64,000 bases of DNA. Origin: Biomphalaria glabrata. Lineage: Eukaryota; Mollusca; Gastropoda; Planorbidae. The position numbers were made by a program, and so were the translations under genes. The notes beneath the pieces are model-generated. The model ran no database searches, had not been told where the DNA came from, and saw nothing but the letters and a program-made list of their open reading frames with translations. Location of the stretch: NCBI RefSeq assembly GCF_947242115.1, contig NC_074725.1, positions 30,481,584-30,545,583 on the forward strand, in the 5' to 3' direction. The first letter of the stretch is position 1. Each line of letters begins with the position of its first letter. Shown piece by piece: positions 12,410 through 23,829 of this stretch.

Positions 12410-12647
12410 TTTTACAAAGCTTATTTCTGTCTGTCCGTCTGTCTGGCTGGTAAAATGTTTGAACATTTTTTTCTCCCATGACCCATTCTCGGATAAAGAA
12501 GTAAAAAATTTGCTCAATTATTTATTAAACCTGACAAGATATGAATGAATTTAAAAAAAAATTGTTAATTAATTGTTGGTGATTAATTATTTTGTCTGAT
12601 TTCGACACAAGGTGAATAATGAGAGATGTGGATATATATATATATAT
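12410..12647 (+). repeat. AT-rich dispersed repeat, copy A
   Basis: Starts acaaagcttatttctgtctg and runs through tttgaacatttttttctccc, cctgacaagatatgaatgaa and ttaattaattgttggtgatt to a TA run. Nearly the same 235 bases follow again from 13094, with an LTR-like sequence between them. Confidence 0.8.
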
Positions 12648-13095
12648 TGCTACGTTTTCTCTCCTTATCAGGCCTTCTGTAAACACTGATAAAAACACAC
12701 AACACATCAAGAACTTGACAACAAGAGCTCCAAATAATCTGGTACTTTAATTCTTTAAAATGGTCAATTAAAACGGCCAATATCAACACTAAAAATGCTA
12801 TACTGTACATCACCGTACTAAACGAATAAACTCTACTGTCTCTATCTCTTCCTGGACTCGTACATTCACTTCAGGACTCCACCAGGACAGACTTCATGAC
12901 AGACTGCTTTACACACTCTGTGTCTCTGGTCCACGCAGGCTAATGATCACATGACCATAACACGGTCATATATGTGTGTAATTGCAGTGCTGTCCCTTAT
13001 CCATCGACAGCCGTTGACCTGAGTGATTTGCCTGAGTTCACGTTGTCAACTGAACCTATAGTTAACCCTATCGCGCAGCCAATAGGGTTATAACA
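12648..13095 (-). mobile_element. Solitary LTR-like fossil
   Basis: A 448-bp block runs from tgctacg to gttataaca (TG...CA on both strands). It shares ordered words with the LTR-like sequence at 19562-20293: caagaacttgacaa, gctccaaa, the aataac/aatatc spacer words, and actgtac. No coding parts are left. It lies exactly between two direct copies of the AT-rich repeat, and I could not see a clear target duplication. Old and degraded. Confidence 0.5.
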
Positions 13096-13560
13096 AAGCT
13101 TATTTCAACGCACTGTGTCTGTCCGTCTGTCTGGTAAAAAGTTTGAACTTTTTTTTACTCCCATGTCCCATTCTCAGATACAGTTAAAACTTCGCTCAAT
13201 TATTTATTAAACCTGACAAGATATGAATGAATTTTAAAATATTGTTAATTAATTGTTGGTGATTAATTTTTTTGTTTGCTTTCGACATAAGGTGAATAAT
13301 GAGAGATGTGGATATATATACATATATATATATATGGATTTAGTCCCCTTATTACGTATTGACACGTTTCTTCCCCCACTTTCCTTTCTCGGAAATATTG
13401 TTTAATTATTCATAGTGGATAACAATACACGAATCCATCCGAAAAATCAACCACTTAGTTTATCATTTTGTACTAATTAAATAATTTTTGTTTTATATAG
13501 AAGAAAAGGGAGGTAAACCCCATAATTTTCAGACAAAATTGCAGTACTTAGCGGTTCTTT
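13094..13560 (+). repeat. AT-rich dispersed repeat, copy B
   Basis: Repeats 12410-12647 (acaaagcttattt, cctgacaagatatgaatgaa, ggtgaataatgagagatgtg) and continues further with tttagtccccttatta and cacgaatccatccgaaaaat, words seen again at 33760-33900 and 58840. Confidence 0.8.
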
Positions 13561-13814
13561 CCCTCAGATAAGCTTTGTTTTTATAAAAAGTATGCTTTTT
13601 TTCTATTGTTTGTTAAATAACTGAAATAAGTGGAGTTTGAAATATAATCATCATTATATAGGGGAAGAAGAGGACATTAAATACTTAAATCTCACAAAAC
13701 AATTATAAGCTTTTAAAAGAAATTTAAACTGATCAGCATTGCCTTCATTTTGTTTACCGGTTACATCAAAGAGCCACCTAATTATAGTGTTTTTTTTTCA
13801 CCATTTCAAAGGGC

Positions 13815-14068
13815 TAACGATCTATGGGGCAGAAGATGTAAAGGTCATCCTTTTCTGTGACCCACGGTTAAAGAGGGTGTCACGTGGCCAACACAACGAC
13901 CAACTGCTTTTCCCCAACTAATGTCAGGCGCCCATTAGAGCTGGGTGGACTAAGAGGCGCCCTAAAGAACCCGAAAGTTAAAAAATCTCAGTCTTTATCA
14001 GGATTCAAACTCGGGACCTCCGGTTCGAAGCCAAGCGCTTTAGCACTGAGCCACCGACCCATCCATGA
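13815..14068 (-). repeat. tRNA-derived SINE-1, reverse
   Basis: On the minus strand: head with A box (tggctcagtgctaaagcgct) and B box (ggttcgaatcc type), a middle with gggcgcctcttagtccaccc, and a tail with ggtcgttgtgttggccacgt and a stretch ending in gatctat. This is the commonest dispersed repeat in the window. Confidence 0.85.
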
Positions 14069-14437
14069 CAATACGCATATTTTTAGAATGTAGGTAGACC
14101 TTAATTGTTAGAACAGTACGTGTGTGCTGACAGGGTAAATATCAGGATTCAAACTCTGGACCTCCGGTTCGAAGCCAAGCGCTTTACCACTGAGCCTCCG
14201 ACCCATCCATGACAATACGCATATTTTTAGAATGTAGGTAGACTTTAATTGTTAGAACAGTACGTGTGTGCTGACAAGGTAAATATCAGGATTCAAACTC
14301 TGGACCTCCGGTTCGAAGCCAAGCGCTTTACCACTGAGCCACCGACCCATCCATGACAATACGCATATTTTTAGAATGTAGGTAGACCTTAATTGTAAGA
14401 ACAGTACGTGTGTGCTGACAAGGTAAATACGTACCAG
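14003..14437. repeat. Three-copy ~143-bp tandem repeat built on a SINE-1 head
   Basis: The reversed SINE head (aggattcaaactc...accactgagcc) plus about 75 bases of flank (catccatgacaatacgcata ... gtgtgtgctgacaaggtaaa) occurs three times at 14003, about 14141 and 14286, almost identical. The high identity points to recent unequal exchange. Confidence 0.9.
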
Positions 14438-15044
14438 TGCTGGTCATACTAGCATGTGCGGCCAGAGGCTTGGTAGTCCTGTCATCGAACCTTGTACGCA
14501 TACGCTAAAACGCGGGGCCCAACTGACCACCCCTCATTGTCACCCAAGAAGCTGAGTATTCCGCTACCCATGATGCATTCCGAATAGTTTGCAAGACGTT
14601 GATGCGAGAAATAAAAAGCTGCACACACAAAAAAAAAAAAAATCACGCGCCCTGCATTTTATAATTCCTCTCTAAACTCGATCTAAACTTGAACTCCAAT
14701 TGTCACGTGTCAAGATCTTTCGCTGTCGTCACGTGTTTGGCGTGTGCCAATCCCACACAGGTGACAGATTTTTTTCTCCGAAGAGCTCTTCGATTCATGG
14801 CGCGGGCTTCTTGGCTCTTGTGTTGTCTCTTGGTAAAGGGCATGCTCAGAAGAGTGCTATTAAACATATTTATGGAATTTTATCGCAGAATGCTACAACG
14901 TATACAGAAGCGAACAGATGACACACCAGGACATGACGACAAGTGATTTAAGTGTCTCTCCATACGTATGTGGACCAGGAAGCTGGATTGGCGGAGATAT
15001 TTTCTAACATTTCTATCCAGTTCACAATAAAAAAAAATATTTTT

Positions 15045-15092
15045 ATTCAGCCATAAATAGATAGATAAATAAATAAATAAATAAATAGATAA
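15045..15092. repeat. ATAA/GATA microsatellite
   Basis: Short ataaata and gata run directly before the reversed SINE-2 copy. It may be the tail of that SINE. Confidence 0.7.
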
Positions 15093-15094
15093 TG

Positions 15095-15272
15095 TTTGTT
15101 TGTAAATGTTTTACATGTTTCGGATGTTCCTTCAGAGTTGAAGATAGTTTACTTCCTAGTCCCAACCTCCCGCAGGACGACGGGGGATGGGAGCGGGTAG
15201 GATTTGAACCCTCGACCATCGATAAATCCGAAGACAGTCCATCGAGCAAACCGCACGACCAGGCAGCCACCC
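15095..15272 (-). repeat. tRNA-derived SINE-2, reverse
   Basis: Same head, body and tail words as at 6235. The head end (gccacccaaatagatag) passes straight into a long GATA array. Confidence 0.85.
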
Positions 15273-15274
15273 AA

Positions 15275-15312
15275 ATAGATAGAAATAGATAGAAATAGAT
15301 AAATAGATAGAA

Positions 15313-15373
<61 letters not shown>

Positions 15374-15466
15374 CAGATATATAGATAGACGGATATATAG
15401 ATAGGTAAATGAATGGATGGATGGACAGACGGACGGATGGACGGTCGGACGGACAGACAGACATAC

Positions 15467-15541
<75 letters not shown>

Positions 15542-15552
15542 AATATAAATTA

Positions 15553-15639
<87 letters not shown>

Positions 15640-15735
15640 CATAGATAGATACATAGATAGATACATAGATACTAAGATACATAGAAAGCAAACACACAGA
15701 CTGATGGACAAATAGATAAATAAATGTAAGGGTGA
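15275..15735. repeat. GATA microsatellite
   Basis: Mostly gata units with an interior of gaca, gacg and gatg variants that mirrors the tatc array at 3794. It gives a false 182-residue open frame on the minus strand. Confidence 0.97.
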
Positions 15736-16089
15736 ATAGATAGATAATTACGAGTCATTCCTCGTTTTGAAAATACGGCAAGAAACAAGGCATTGGAAGG
15801 TTGGGTCTCTAGCAGGGTTCCTTGCTTTGATATTCCGCTTTTTTTTGTATGTGCGTGTGGATACGTTGTTTGTTCATGGCAGATCTCCAAACTTATCGTC
15901 TGAACGACCATGGTTCGAATCCCAAGAATACCAATAAAATACGAGGTTCATATATTTCGGCCAGGGCACTATAACCTCTAGTTTCTGAACCTTTTTTGCC
16001 TAGTTTCGTTCCATTTTGCTGAGAATTTTTTTTTTTTTTTGGTGTGGGCATGAAGGGAGAAGGCATGAACGTTTTACAAAAGGGTAAGG

Positions 16090-16215
16090 AAACGAGATTG
16101 GGAGAAGAATGATACGTGAGGGAAAGAGAGAGAGAATAAAAAAAACAGAGCAAAGAGGGAGAAAAAGCAGAGAGAAAAAGAGAGAGAGAGAGAGAGAAAG
16201 AGAGAGCTACTCTAA
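16090..16215. repeat. GA-rich simple repeat
   Basis: gagagaga and gaaaaag runs, plus strand. Confidence 0.85.
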
Positions 16216-16561
16216 TCCAGTCAAATGAAGTTGTATAGTGCGCCACGCTTGCCAACAATTTCAAATCCCGCGTCATCGCGTTCATCGGACGAGATCGGGA
16301 ATGGGCCCCTAGTCCCACGTGATTGCATTAGCAGTTTGGGTTCGAGATTACTCGGTTCTCTGGACGGGTCAAATAATCGTATTAGTATCCCACAGATTTT
16401 TTCTGTCCCCCCCCCCCCAACCCGAAGTCGAGGACAGGGGGAACATTTACCCCCCCCCCCCTCCACATGCTGGTCATATACTGTACCTAGGCCTCTTTTC
16501 TCGTAATCAATGGCTCTCCAATTGTCATTGTTCGAATCCTTTTTGATCATATAAGACGTGC

Positions 16562-17035
16562 ATCGGGGCGTGGTGGATGAGGGGGTTAAGCTCTTGGCTT
16601 CCGAGCCTGGGGTCCTGTGTTCGAATCTCGGTGAAGACTAGGATATTGAATTTCGGGATTTTTAGTGCTGCCCTGCGTCCACCCAACTTTAACGGGTACC
16701 TGACTTAAAGTTGAGAAAGTAAAAGCTGTTGGTCGTTGTGCTGGCCACAGGACACCCTGCTCGTTAACCATTGGCAAAGGATGGCTGCCTGGTCGTGCGG
16801 TTTGCGCGCTGGACTGTCGTTCAGATTTATAGATGGTCCAGGGTTCAAACCCTGCCCCGCTCCCATCCCCCGTCGTCCTGCGGGAGGTTTGGACTAGGAA
16901 GTAATTATCTTCAACTCTGACGAAACATCCGAAAACATGTAAAACATTTTACAAAGAAACAGATAACCTTAACATCATCTGCCCTGTAGATCATAAGGTC
17001 TGAAAGGGGACTTTACTCCCATTACTGCTTTCTCA
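16562..17035 (+). repeat. SINE-1 interrupted by SINE-2
   Basis: SINE-1 head at 16566-16640 (B box tgttcgaatctc), middle through 16780, then a complete SINE-2 (16781-16957). SINE-1 resumes at 16955 with aaacagataaccttaacatc and ctgccctgtagatcataagg. A caaag-like duplication borders the inner copy. SINE-2 was therefore active after this SINE-1 landed. Confidence 0.8.
16781..16957 (+). repeat. tRNA-derived SINE-2 inside SINE-1
   Basis: Begins ggctgcctggtcgtgcggtt, has a B box gggttcaaacc, and ends catgtaaaacattttaca. Confidence 0.85.
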
Positions 17036-17814
17036 ATAACTTGGGAACCTAGTTTAACTGCGTCTTAAAGCTGGCTACACACAGGGCCGGTCCTAGCTAT
17101 TGCGGGGCCCTATGCGAAACTGATTGCGCGGGGCCTAGTCTAATTGAGAATAAGGATAGTAAGTGAAAATTAAGATTTTGTATTAGAACATAAATTCGGC
17201 TTTGCATTTTATTAATTCTTTTCTAAGTACAAAATTGCGATCAAGTTAACTTTACTTTACCAATCTTGCTACCTATGGCATATTTTTATGCCAGTGACTA
17301 TAAAAGTAAATACGGTATTGGTTATGGGGAAAATTTGTCCGATCATTACATTTTATTACATGAAAGCTGACATTGCCTTTTTTTTTTATCGCGCGTAGGA
17401 ATGGCGTTTCCCATAATGAATGACACACACAAATGATAATTTTGTCCATTTTTCATGAGATTTTTTATGAGTTTTCAGGAGATTTTAATTAGTGCAGGAC
17501 ATTTCCAAAAATTTTTCGTATATATTTTGCAATTAATAATTACACTTAGAATTAGCGCGGGGCCTATGAAAACGCGGGACCCACTGCGACCCACTAGCGG
17601 ATCCAGAACTTTGGAGTGGGGGGGGGGGGCGATTTTTTTTCAAACCCTAACCCTGGCGCCCAGTTAACCCTAACCCTATACATTAACGTGCGTACAGCAT
17701 AAATATATATAAGAATTTTAAAAAAAAAAGCAGTGTTTCTCAACCTTCGGCGAAAAAAAAAACAGTCATGTTGAGGCTTTACTCATTTTAAGCTTGGGGG
17801 TCTGGGGGAACGAT

Positions 17815-18690
17815 GTATGCTTCTCCAGTGATGTTCGGGGCGAAGCCCCGCCGCCAAAATCGTTTTCTTGCATTCTTCACTGAAGAAAAGTATTCTCCTG
17901 ACATCTACAGCACATTATTGATCAATGGAGTTAGGGGCGAAGCCCCGACTCCAAAAGCGTTTTCTTTTAATCTTCACCGCAGAAACGCATTCTCCTGACA
18001 TCTACAGCTCATTATTCATCAGTGGAGTTCGGGGCGAAGCCCAGACAACAAAAGTGTTTTCTTCCAATCTTCACTGCAGGAACGCATTCTCCTGACATCT
18101 ACAGCTCATTATTAATCAATGGAGTTCGGGGTGAAGCCCCGACGCCAAAAGCACTTTCTTGCATTCTTCACTGCAGAAACGCATTCTCCTGACATCTACA
18201 GCTCATTATTAATCAGTGGAGTTCGGGGTGAAGCCCCGACGCTAAAAGCGTTTTCTTGCAAGCTTCACTGCAGAAACCCATCCTCCTGACATCTACAGCT
18301 CATTATTTATCAATCGAGTTCGGGGCGAAGCCCCGCCGCCAAAAGAGTCTTCTTGCAATCTTCACTGCAGAAACCCATTCTCCTGACATCTACAGCTCAT
18401 TATTCATCAGTGGAGTTCGGGGCGAAGCCCAGACAACAAAAGTGTTTTCTTCCAATCTTCACTGCAAGAACGTATTCTCCTGACATCTACAGCTCATTAT
18501 TAATCAATGGAGTTCGGGGTGAAGCCCCGACGCTAAAAGCGTTTTCTTGCAAGCTTCACTGCAGAAACCCATCCTCCTGACATCTACAACTCATTACTCA
18601 TCAGTGGAGTTCGGGGCGAAGCCCCGACGACATCAGTGTTTTCTTGCATTCTTCACTGAAGAAACGCATTCTCCTGACCTAAAGCTCCCC
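17815..18690. repeat. Nine-copy ~97-bp tandem array with GC hairpins
   Basis: Each unit has ttcggggcgaagccccgac, a perfect stem ggggc / gcccc with a gaa loop (some copies have ggggtgaagcccc or lose the stem with gcccaga), then a gttttcttgca segment and a tctcctgacatctacagctc segment. Variant types recur in order, suggesting block duplication. Confidence 0.93.
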
Positions 18691-19213
18691 ATTAAAAAAG
18701 GACCTATTGAATAGTGTTGTAAACTATTCTAATATGAATTTATAGGCCCTTAATACATTGCAAATAAAACCGATTTGTTCCTTGAAAAGATAGGATACCC
18801 CACATATTTAGATTAAAGCTTTGAGGATCGCCGCCGAAGAAAAAATTTTTCGATAAAAAATATTTAATAAAATTCAAGCGTAAATTGTGAGTTATAGTCC
18901 CACATTTATGTAACTAGAAGATATCAGATTGAGCAAAGGTTGGAAAAAACGACTAGGAAATAATTGTTTCGGTTTAGAACTCATCTCAATCGTGACTCTT
19001 GTACTGAAAAGTTTCGTTTGAATTTTAACTTTTCCAAAGCAAAGTCTTTCTTAAAATAATTATGATAAATTCATGTGAAATTACATAACTCTGTATGGAA
19101 AGGGGAGGGGCGATAGAGTGAAAATGATTAATCCTCGCTTTTTTTTATAATTTCTGCTTATGATTGCATTTGGCATTAATGAATAGGGGTGGGGCGAAGA
19201 ATTTAATTTATAG

Positions 19214-20418
19214 CAGTGATTCCCAAAGTGGTCTATATAGACCCCAAGGGGTCTACGAAGACTTCCAAGGGGTCTACGAAAGTTAAAAAGGAAATTGGGG
19301 GTCTATGAGATGTGCATGGGGGTCTACGATAAAGAATCTTAATTCAGCATGTCGTGACTTTAATTTTGATGGTGAGCTTGCAAACCTTTAAAAATAAAAA
19401 GTTTTCAATGTGTTTAGTGATTGTATGCTATACGTATTAACTGTTATATAATGGGTTTTAATTTGAATTTTGTTAATAAATTTATTTAAAAAAAATTAAT
19501 TCAAATTAAAATGTAGTTTTAAATTACTTTTTCATTCCTCGTATCACTGGTTAGAAGTTATTGTTACGAATCTCACTATCCAGGCTCTCTGCAAACTGCA
19601 CCTTACACCACCAACTTAAAGAACTTGACAACTCAGTGCTCCAAAGTAACGTAACACTTTAATAGTTGAATAAATAACAGCCAATACTGTACAATTGGCA
19701 ACACGTACACTGTACAAATATCTCTCCGATAACACCGTTCCGCCGTATCAACTCTTGCACTGGCCTCTCCGTCTCGTTCCGGGCTTGCACGGGGTTCAAC
19801 AGTTCGGGACTAACTTCACACACTTGAGCTCGTTGTGTCGGACTTGATCACAGACCAAGATCAAGACGCCGTTCGTCTCAACTGTACTTGATAGTACTCC
19901 GCACTGAACCGTCGTAATGCTCCGTATAGAACCACACCGCTGAACCGTGCTGTAGTGGACCGTGTTCTGAACTCTTGTCGTGAACCTCCTTTCTGAACCT
20001 TGTATATTGAGCCCCTTTTCTCGACCGTCTTGACTGCGACACCTCCTCTCTTATATAGGGTCCCTACTGGCCTTCTCGAACCGGACAGAACGCCGCACGA
20101 CGTTTCTAGGTGGTTAGATGACTACAACTCTCGTGACGCTGCGATCCTTCCCGAACCGTCCTGTTGATACTCGACTCGGCTGACAGTCGTAGCTCGTCAC
20201 GGTTGACCGCTCGTCTAGCGCTGGCCTTGGGCGATTTGCGTCGGCTACACACACACCACTACCCCCATCTGTGCCACCACCAGGTTTATAACATTATGTT
20301 ACACAAAATGTGTAATTTGAAATTGATGAACTTTCAAAAATAACTTAAGTAGGGGGTCTACGGAAAACCAGAAAATATGGCAAGGGGTCTACGAGACAAA
20401 AAAGTTTGGGAACCACTG
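19214..20418. mobile_element. hAT element with CAGTGATTCCCAAA ends, nested
   Basis: The left end cagtgattcccaaagtgg pairs with the right end tttgggaaccactg. A perfect 8-bp duplication atttatag lies at 19206-19213 and 20419-20426. ggggtctacga words repeat inside near both ends. It sits inside the 17591-21329 element and is itself interrupted at 19562. No transposase was seen. Confidence 0.9.
19562..20293 (-). mobile_element. Solitary LTR, innermost insertion (fossil)
   Basis: A 732-bp GC-richer block starts tgttacgaatctc and ends tttataaca, with a 4-bp flank ttat on both sides. On the minus strand a TATA-like ctatataagagagg lies around 20050. The size, TG...CA ends, short duplication and lack of any gag, pol or env part fit a solo LTR of a gypsy-like retrotransposon. 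It looks younger than the sequences around it. Confidence 0.65.
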
Positions 20419-21639
20419 ATTTATAGCATATATAAATTATATCAGTGACAGATTTTTTTTTATTTTGTAATTTCTTAACTATAATACAAAAAGAAAAAGT
20501 ATTTGTTTGTCATGGGGGGGGGAGGCGATTGCATGTATCGCCCCTCCCACCTGGTACAACCCTTTTTCATTTTATATTTAATAATCATAAAATTTGAGAT
20601 TAGAGTGTGGTGCGACATAATATGCAATGGATTCACATATCAATACGTAGTTTATATTATATAGATATTCAACTAATTGTGTTCACAAACTTTGACTTCT
20701 CCATAAAAATAGGACCGCCCCCCCCCACTAAGAGGGCTAGAGTGGGGAGGGCAGTACAGGCAATCGCATACCCCCTACCCCACCGAATCGTCCAAAATAA
20801 CAGAAGGGGAGAGACATAAAAGGGGAGAGACATAATATACCATTTATATATTAATTCAACTAATTTTGTTCACAAACTATGATTTGTCCATAAAAGTAGG
20901 ACCGCCCCACCCCCCACTCAAAGGGCTTAGGTGGGAAGGGCAGTAGAGGTATTCGCCACCCCCCCCCCCACCCCCAATCGGTCAACAGGGGAACGACATA
21001 ATATAAAGATCGGTTAAAATATCAATAACAAGTTTTAATCATATAGATATTTAATTGATTCTGTTAGCAAGCTGTGATTTCTACAAATAAATTGTGGAGG
21101 GGGCGGGGCGGATCGATGTCATCGCCCCCTCCCGACCCCACCAAATCGGCTAACATACTAGAGGGGGGGCGATATAATCTAAAAATATGTTAAAAATATA
21201 AATAATTAGTATATATTATTAACATTAGTAATAAATTCGTATACAAATTGTGTGAATTCTAATCTTAAATTCGTCGGCCGAGTGGAGGGGGGGCGATCGC
21301 CCCTACCGCCCCCCCCTGGATCCGCCAGTACTGCGACCGCATAGGTTGCAGTGGCCTAAGACCGGCCCGCGCTACACACACACACACACAACAGAACATG
21401 TCCACTTGTTTTTAATATCCTTACGTTCAATAAACCAAATGCTGTCAAGATAATCTCATATTTTAGCTAATCCTCTTAGTAATTTGACTTAAGTCAATAA
21501 CTTTGTCGTCTGGGCATTAGTGTTTCTTGTGGCGTTATGTTTATTCGTAAATGCTGTCATCATAAAGTTGGTGAATGACAACTAAGAAGTAAATCTGATT
21601 GCGAACAGCATATGGCCTACACACCCTGATCATAATATT

Positions 21640-21990
21640 TGCCATGGGAGCCCGCAAGTAGGTGCAAGGTGGTGCACTCGCACCCTCCTGGATTCTGAGT
21701 AGCCAAATTCAAGCGGTTTTTATTTTTGCACCATCAGATAAATTAAAATCGAAGAAGCAACTGAACAAGTGCTTCCACTGGTGATTGAAGTACAGTTGTA
21801 GTAGACTAGCCTAGACTTATCAGGAATTGATGGCTGACCATGTACGTGCACCCCTCTGAATTCTGAGTAGTCAAATTATAGCCTGCTTTTAACACCTTCA
21901 TTTCAATTGACTTCTGCTAGGAAGCAACAGTTAGTGCTTCCACTGAAATTGAAATGAAGTTAATTAAGATAAGCTATTATTGTAGTAAAC
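21640..21990. repeat. Two related ~190-bp blocks in tandem
   Basis: Shared words: cacc-ctc-tga/gattctgagtag-caaatt, agcaac-ag-gtgcttccactg, and ttgtagtagact / attgtagtaaact. Unknown family, no coding frame. Confidence 0.55.
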
Positions 21991-22049
21991 TGGAATGAGC
22001 TAACCTGTTGTTCATGTCCGACCATGTGCGCTTTATTATGTTTTTTGTT

Positions 22050-22110
22050 TGGTGTAATGCACGAATTGTAAGACAAATTTCCATACGGACAATAAAGATT
22101 ATTATTATTA
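22050..22110 (+). repeat. LINE/SINE-type 3' tail with (ATT)n
   Basis: gtaagacaaatttccatacggacaataaag followed by att repeats (split here as gtaagacaaatttcc and acggacaataaag) is a common tail of molluscan CR1/L2-like retroelements. The same tail appears reversed inside the SINE-1 copy at 32625-32750. Confidence 0.5.
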
Positions 22111-22320
22111 TTATTATTATAAAGGAGCGAGTATTCATTCTCTGGCGAAGCCAGGGTCGAGTTTCGTTAAAGAGAAACAAAATTCATCGTAGTCCCTTTA
22201 TCAGTGTCCACTGAGAAATTTTCTGGTGATGTGGCAGGTCTGCAGAAGTACCGCCCTCTGACAGGCAACGAGAATGTTCCTAGGAATGCCAAGGGTTTGA
22301 AGGTATCTGTGAGGTCAGTT
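22105..22320 (+). repeat. Dispersed repeat, copy 1 (other copy at 58915-59085, reverse)
   Basis: Shared words: gagtattcattctctgg, cgagtttcgttaaagagaaa, ttcatcgtagtccctttatc, gatgtggcaggtctgcag and cgccctctgacaggcaacga. The class is unknown to me. Confidence 0.7.
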
Positions 22321-22867
22321 GTTATTATTCCCTCGGTTGATATGACAATGGGGTATATTGTTATTTTAGATAATTTCCATAAACGCTTAATCTCCAAGCC
22401 AAGGTTCCCATATTATAATAATAATAATTATTATTATTATTATTATTAGCTTTCAATTCAATATTGTTAAGACGTGGGGTTGTACTAAAGAAAATAACTC
22501 ACCGATTCTCAGATAGCGGGTATCTCTCTGATTGCAGAAGCATAATCCAACTATGATCAATCAATCAAGAAATAATGTCACAATCTCCAAATCAAATTTA
22601 CATATCCCGATTCACTAACACAAATTAAAGAAAACAATCCTCAATCCTCAGTCAAAAAATTCAAAATCCTAACTAAAGTTTCTTAACACACTGACACACT
22701 AGTCAAGGTCATGTACGCCCAACAGCAGAAACAAAAATCATCCCACTTCGTAAGTGAAAAAAAAAAGGTTAGTCAGGGAGGAACGGGACAACACAAAGAT
22801 TCTATATTTAGTCGTGACGATTTGCTTTCATTTTCCCAAATTTATAGTTATAATTATATTTAGTAAA

Positions 22868-23039
22868 AATGTAAAATGTTTGACACGTTTCGGATGTTCC
22901 TTCAGAGTTGAAGATAATTACTTCCTAGTCCAAACCTCCCGCAGGATGAAGGGGGATGGGAGCGGGCAGGGTTTGAACCCTGGACCATCGATAAATCTGA
23001 AAGACAGTCCAGCGCACAAACCGCACGACCAGGCAGCCT
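22868..23039 (-). repeat. tRNA-derived SINE-2, reverse
   Basis: Same order of tail, body and head as the other copies. The B box in reverse is gggtttgaaccc, and the head ends gcacgaccaggcagcc. Confidence 0.88.
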
Positions 23040-23603
23040 AGAATATGTTAACAGTTTTGTTGTTGTTGCTGTCGTTGATGTTTTTTGTCTTTGAGAAAAA
23101 TCCTTGCCAGCTGTCTCTCGATTTTGATATATGTGAAAGTTTTTTTTGAACAAAAGTGAAGAGTGCTGTCCTCTTGGTCAATGTATTTACGTCTTGCGGA
23201 GTTGCGGTCAGTGTTAGCGCTCGATTAAATAGAAGGATGAACAGGTCCACCAGTTTACGATAGAAGAGATTTAAGAAAGTTCTTCACATGCCATCGTCTG
23301 AGCCGAAACGTTGATTTGTATCGCGGAGCACTGGCAGCAGCGAGAAACCAAAATATACTAGCAGCAGCAGCATGAATTAACTGGTTTTTCTTGGTATTTC
23401 ATTAATGACACTGCAGATTTCTCAGGCACTGAACAGATGTGTTTGAACGTTGGATTCGTTGATGGCGATTGTCCGTTGCGCGTCTCACAGGCTTAACCTT
23501 GATATCAGTGACTTGAAGGACGTTTCAGATATCCGTAATGCTGTTGGTGTCAAGCGAGAGCGTTAATGCTAAATTTACCTCGTTTGTGTGAGACACTATA
23601 GAC

Positions 23604-23803
23604 CAGGGGCTCTCAACCTGTGGGTCGCGACCCCCCTTGGGGGTCGATTGACGATTAGCCACGGGTCGCCTAAGAACATCGAAAATACGGATTGTTATTG
23701 TCTATTCTTCTATTGCTGTATGGGAAAGGTGGGGGAGGGGGTCGCGTCAGAGTGGGGATATTGTAAAAAACGGTCGCCGAGCAAAAAAGGTTGAGAACCG
23801 CTG
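23604..23803 (+). mobile_element. SPIN-like short hAT element, copy 1
   Basis: Starts caggggctctcaacctgtgg and ends ggttgagaaccgctg. Perfect 8-bp duplication ctatagac at 23596-23603 and 23804-23811. The internal words gggtcgcctaagaacatcg, and the length of 200 bases, match the SPIN family of hAT elements as I recall it. Confidence 0.85.
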
Positions 23804-23829
23804 CTATAGACTGAGAAATACAAATTCAT

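Larger units (their letters stand above)
17591..21329. mobile_element. 3.7-kb non-autonomous element with GCGGATCCA ends, nested
   Basis: Ends are ccactagcggatccaga and tggatccgccagt. A perfect 8-bp duplication actgcgac lies at 17583-17590 and 21330-21337, inside the outer hAT element. The interior has G-runs with ggggcgat and gcgatcgcccc near both ends, a nine-copy ~97-bp array and four degenerate ~125-bp blocks (20500-21300). No transposase was seen, so it depends on another element's enzyme. Confidence 0.85.
17082..21370. mobile_element. hAT element (CAGGGCCGG family) split by a nested insertion
   Basis: The left end cagggccggtcctag and the right end taagaccggcccgc are flanked by a perfect 8-bp duplication gctacaca (17074-17081 and 21371-21378). 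Its own sequence is only 17082-17590 plus 21338-21370, about 540 bases like the 7010 copy. The rest is later insertion. Confidence 0.88.

Noticed and set aside
15149-15697. 182-codon isoleucine/tyrosine/leucine/serine frame
   Set aside because: GATA microsatellite.
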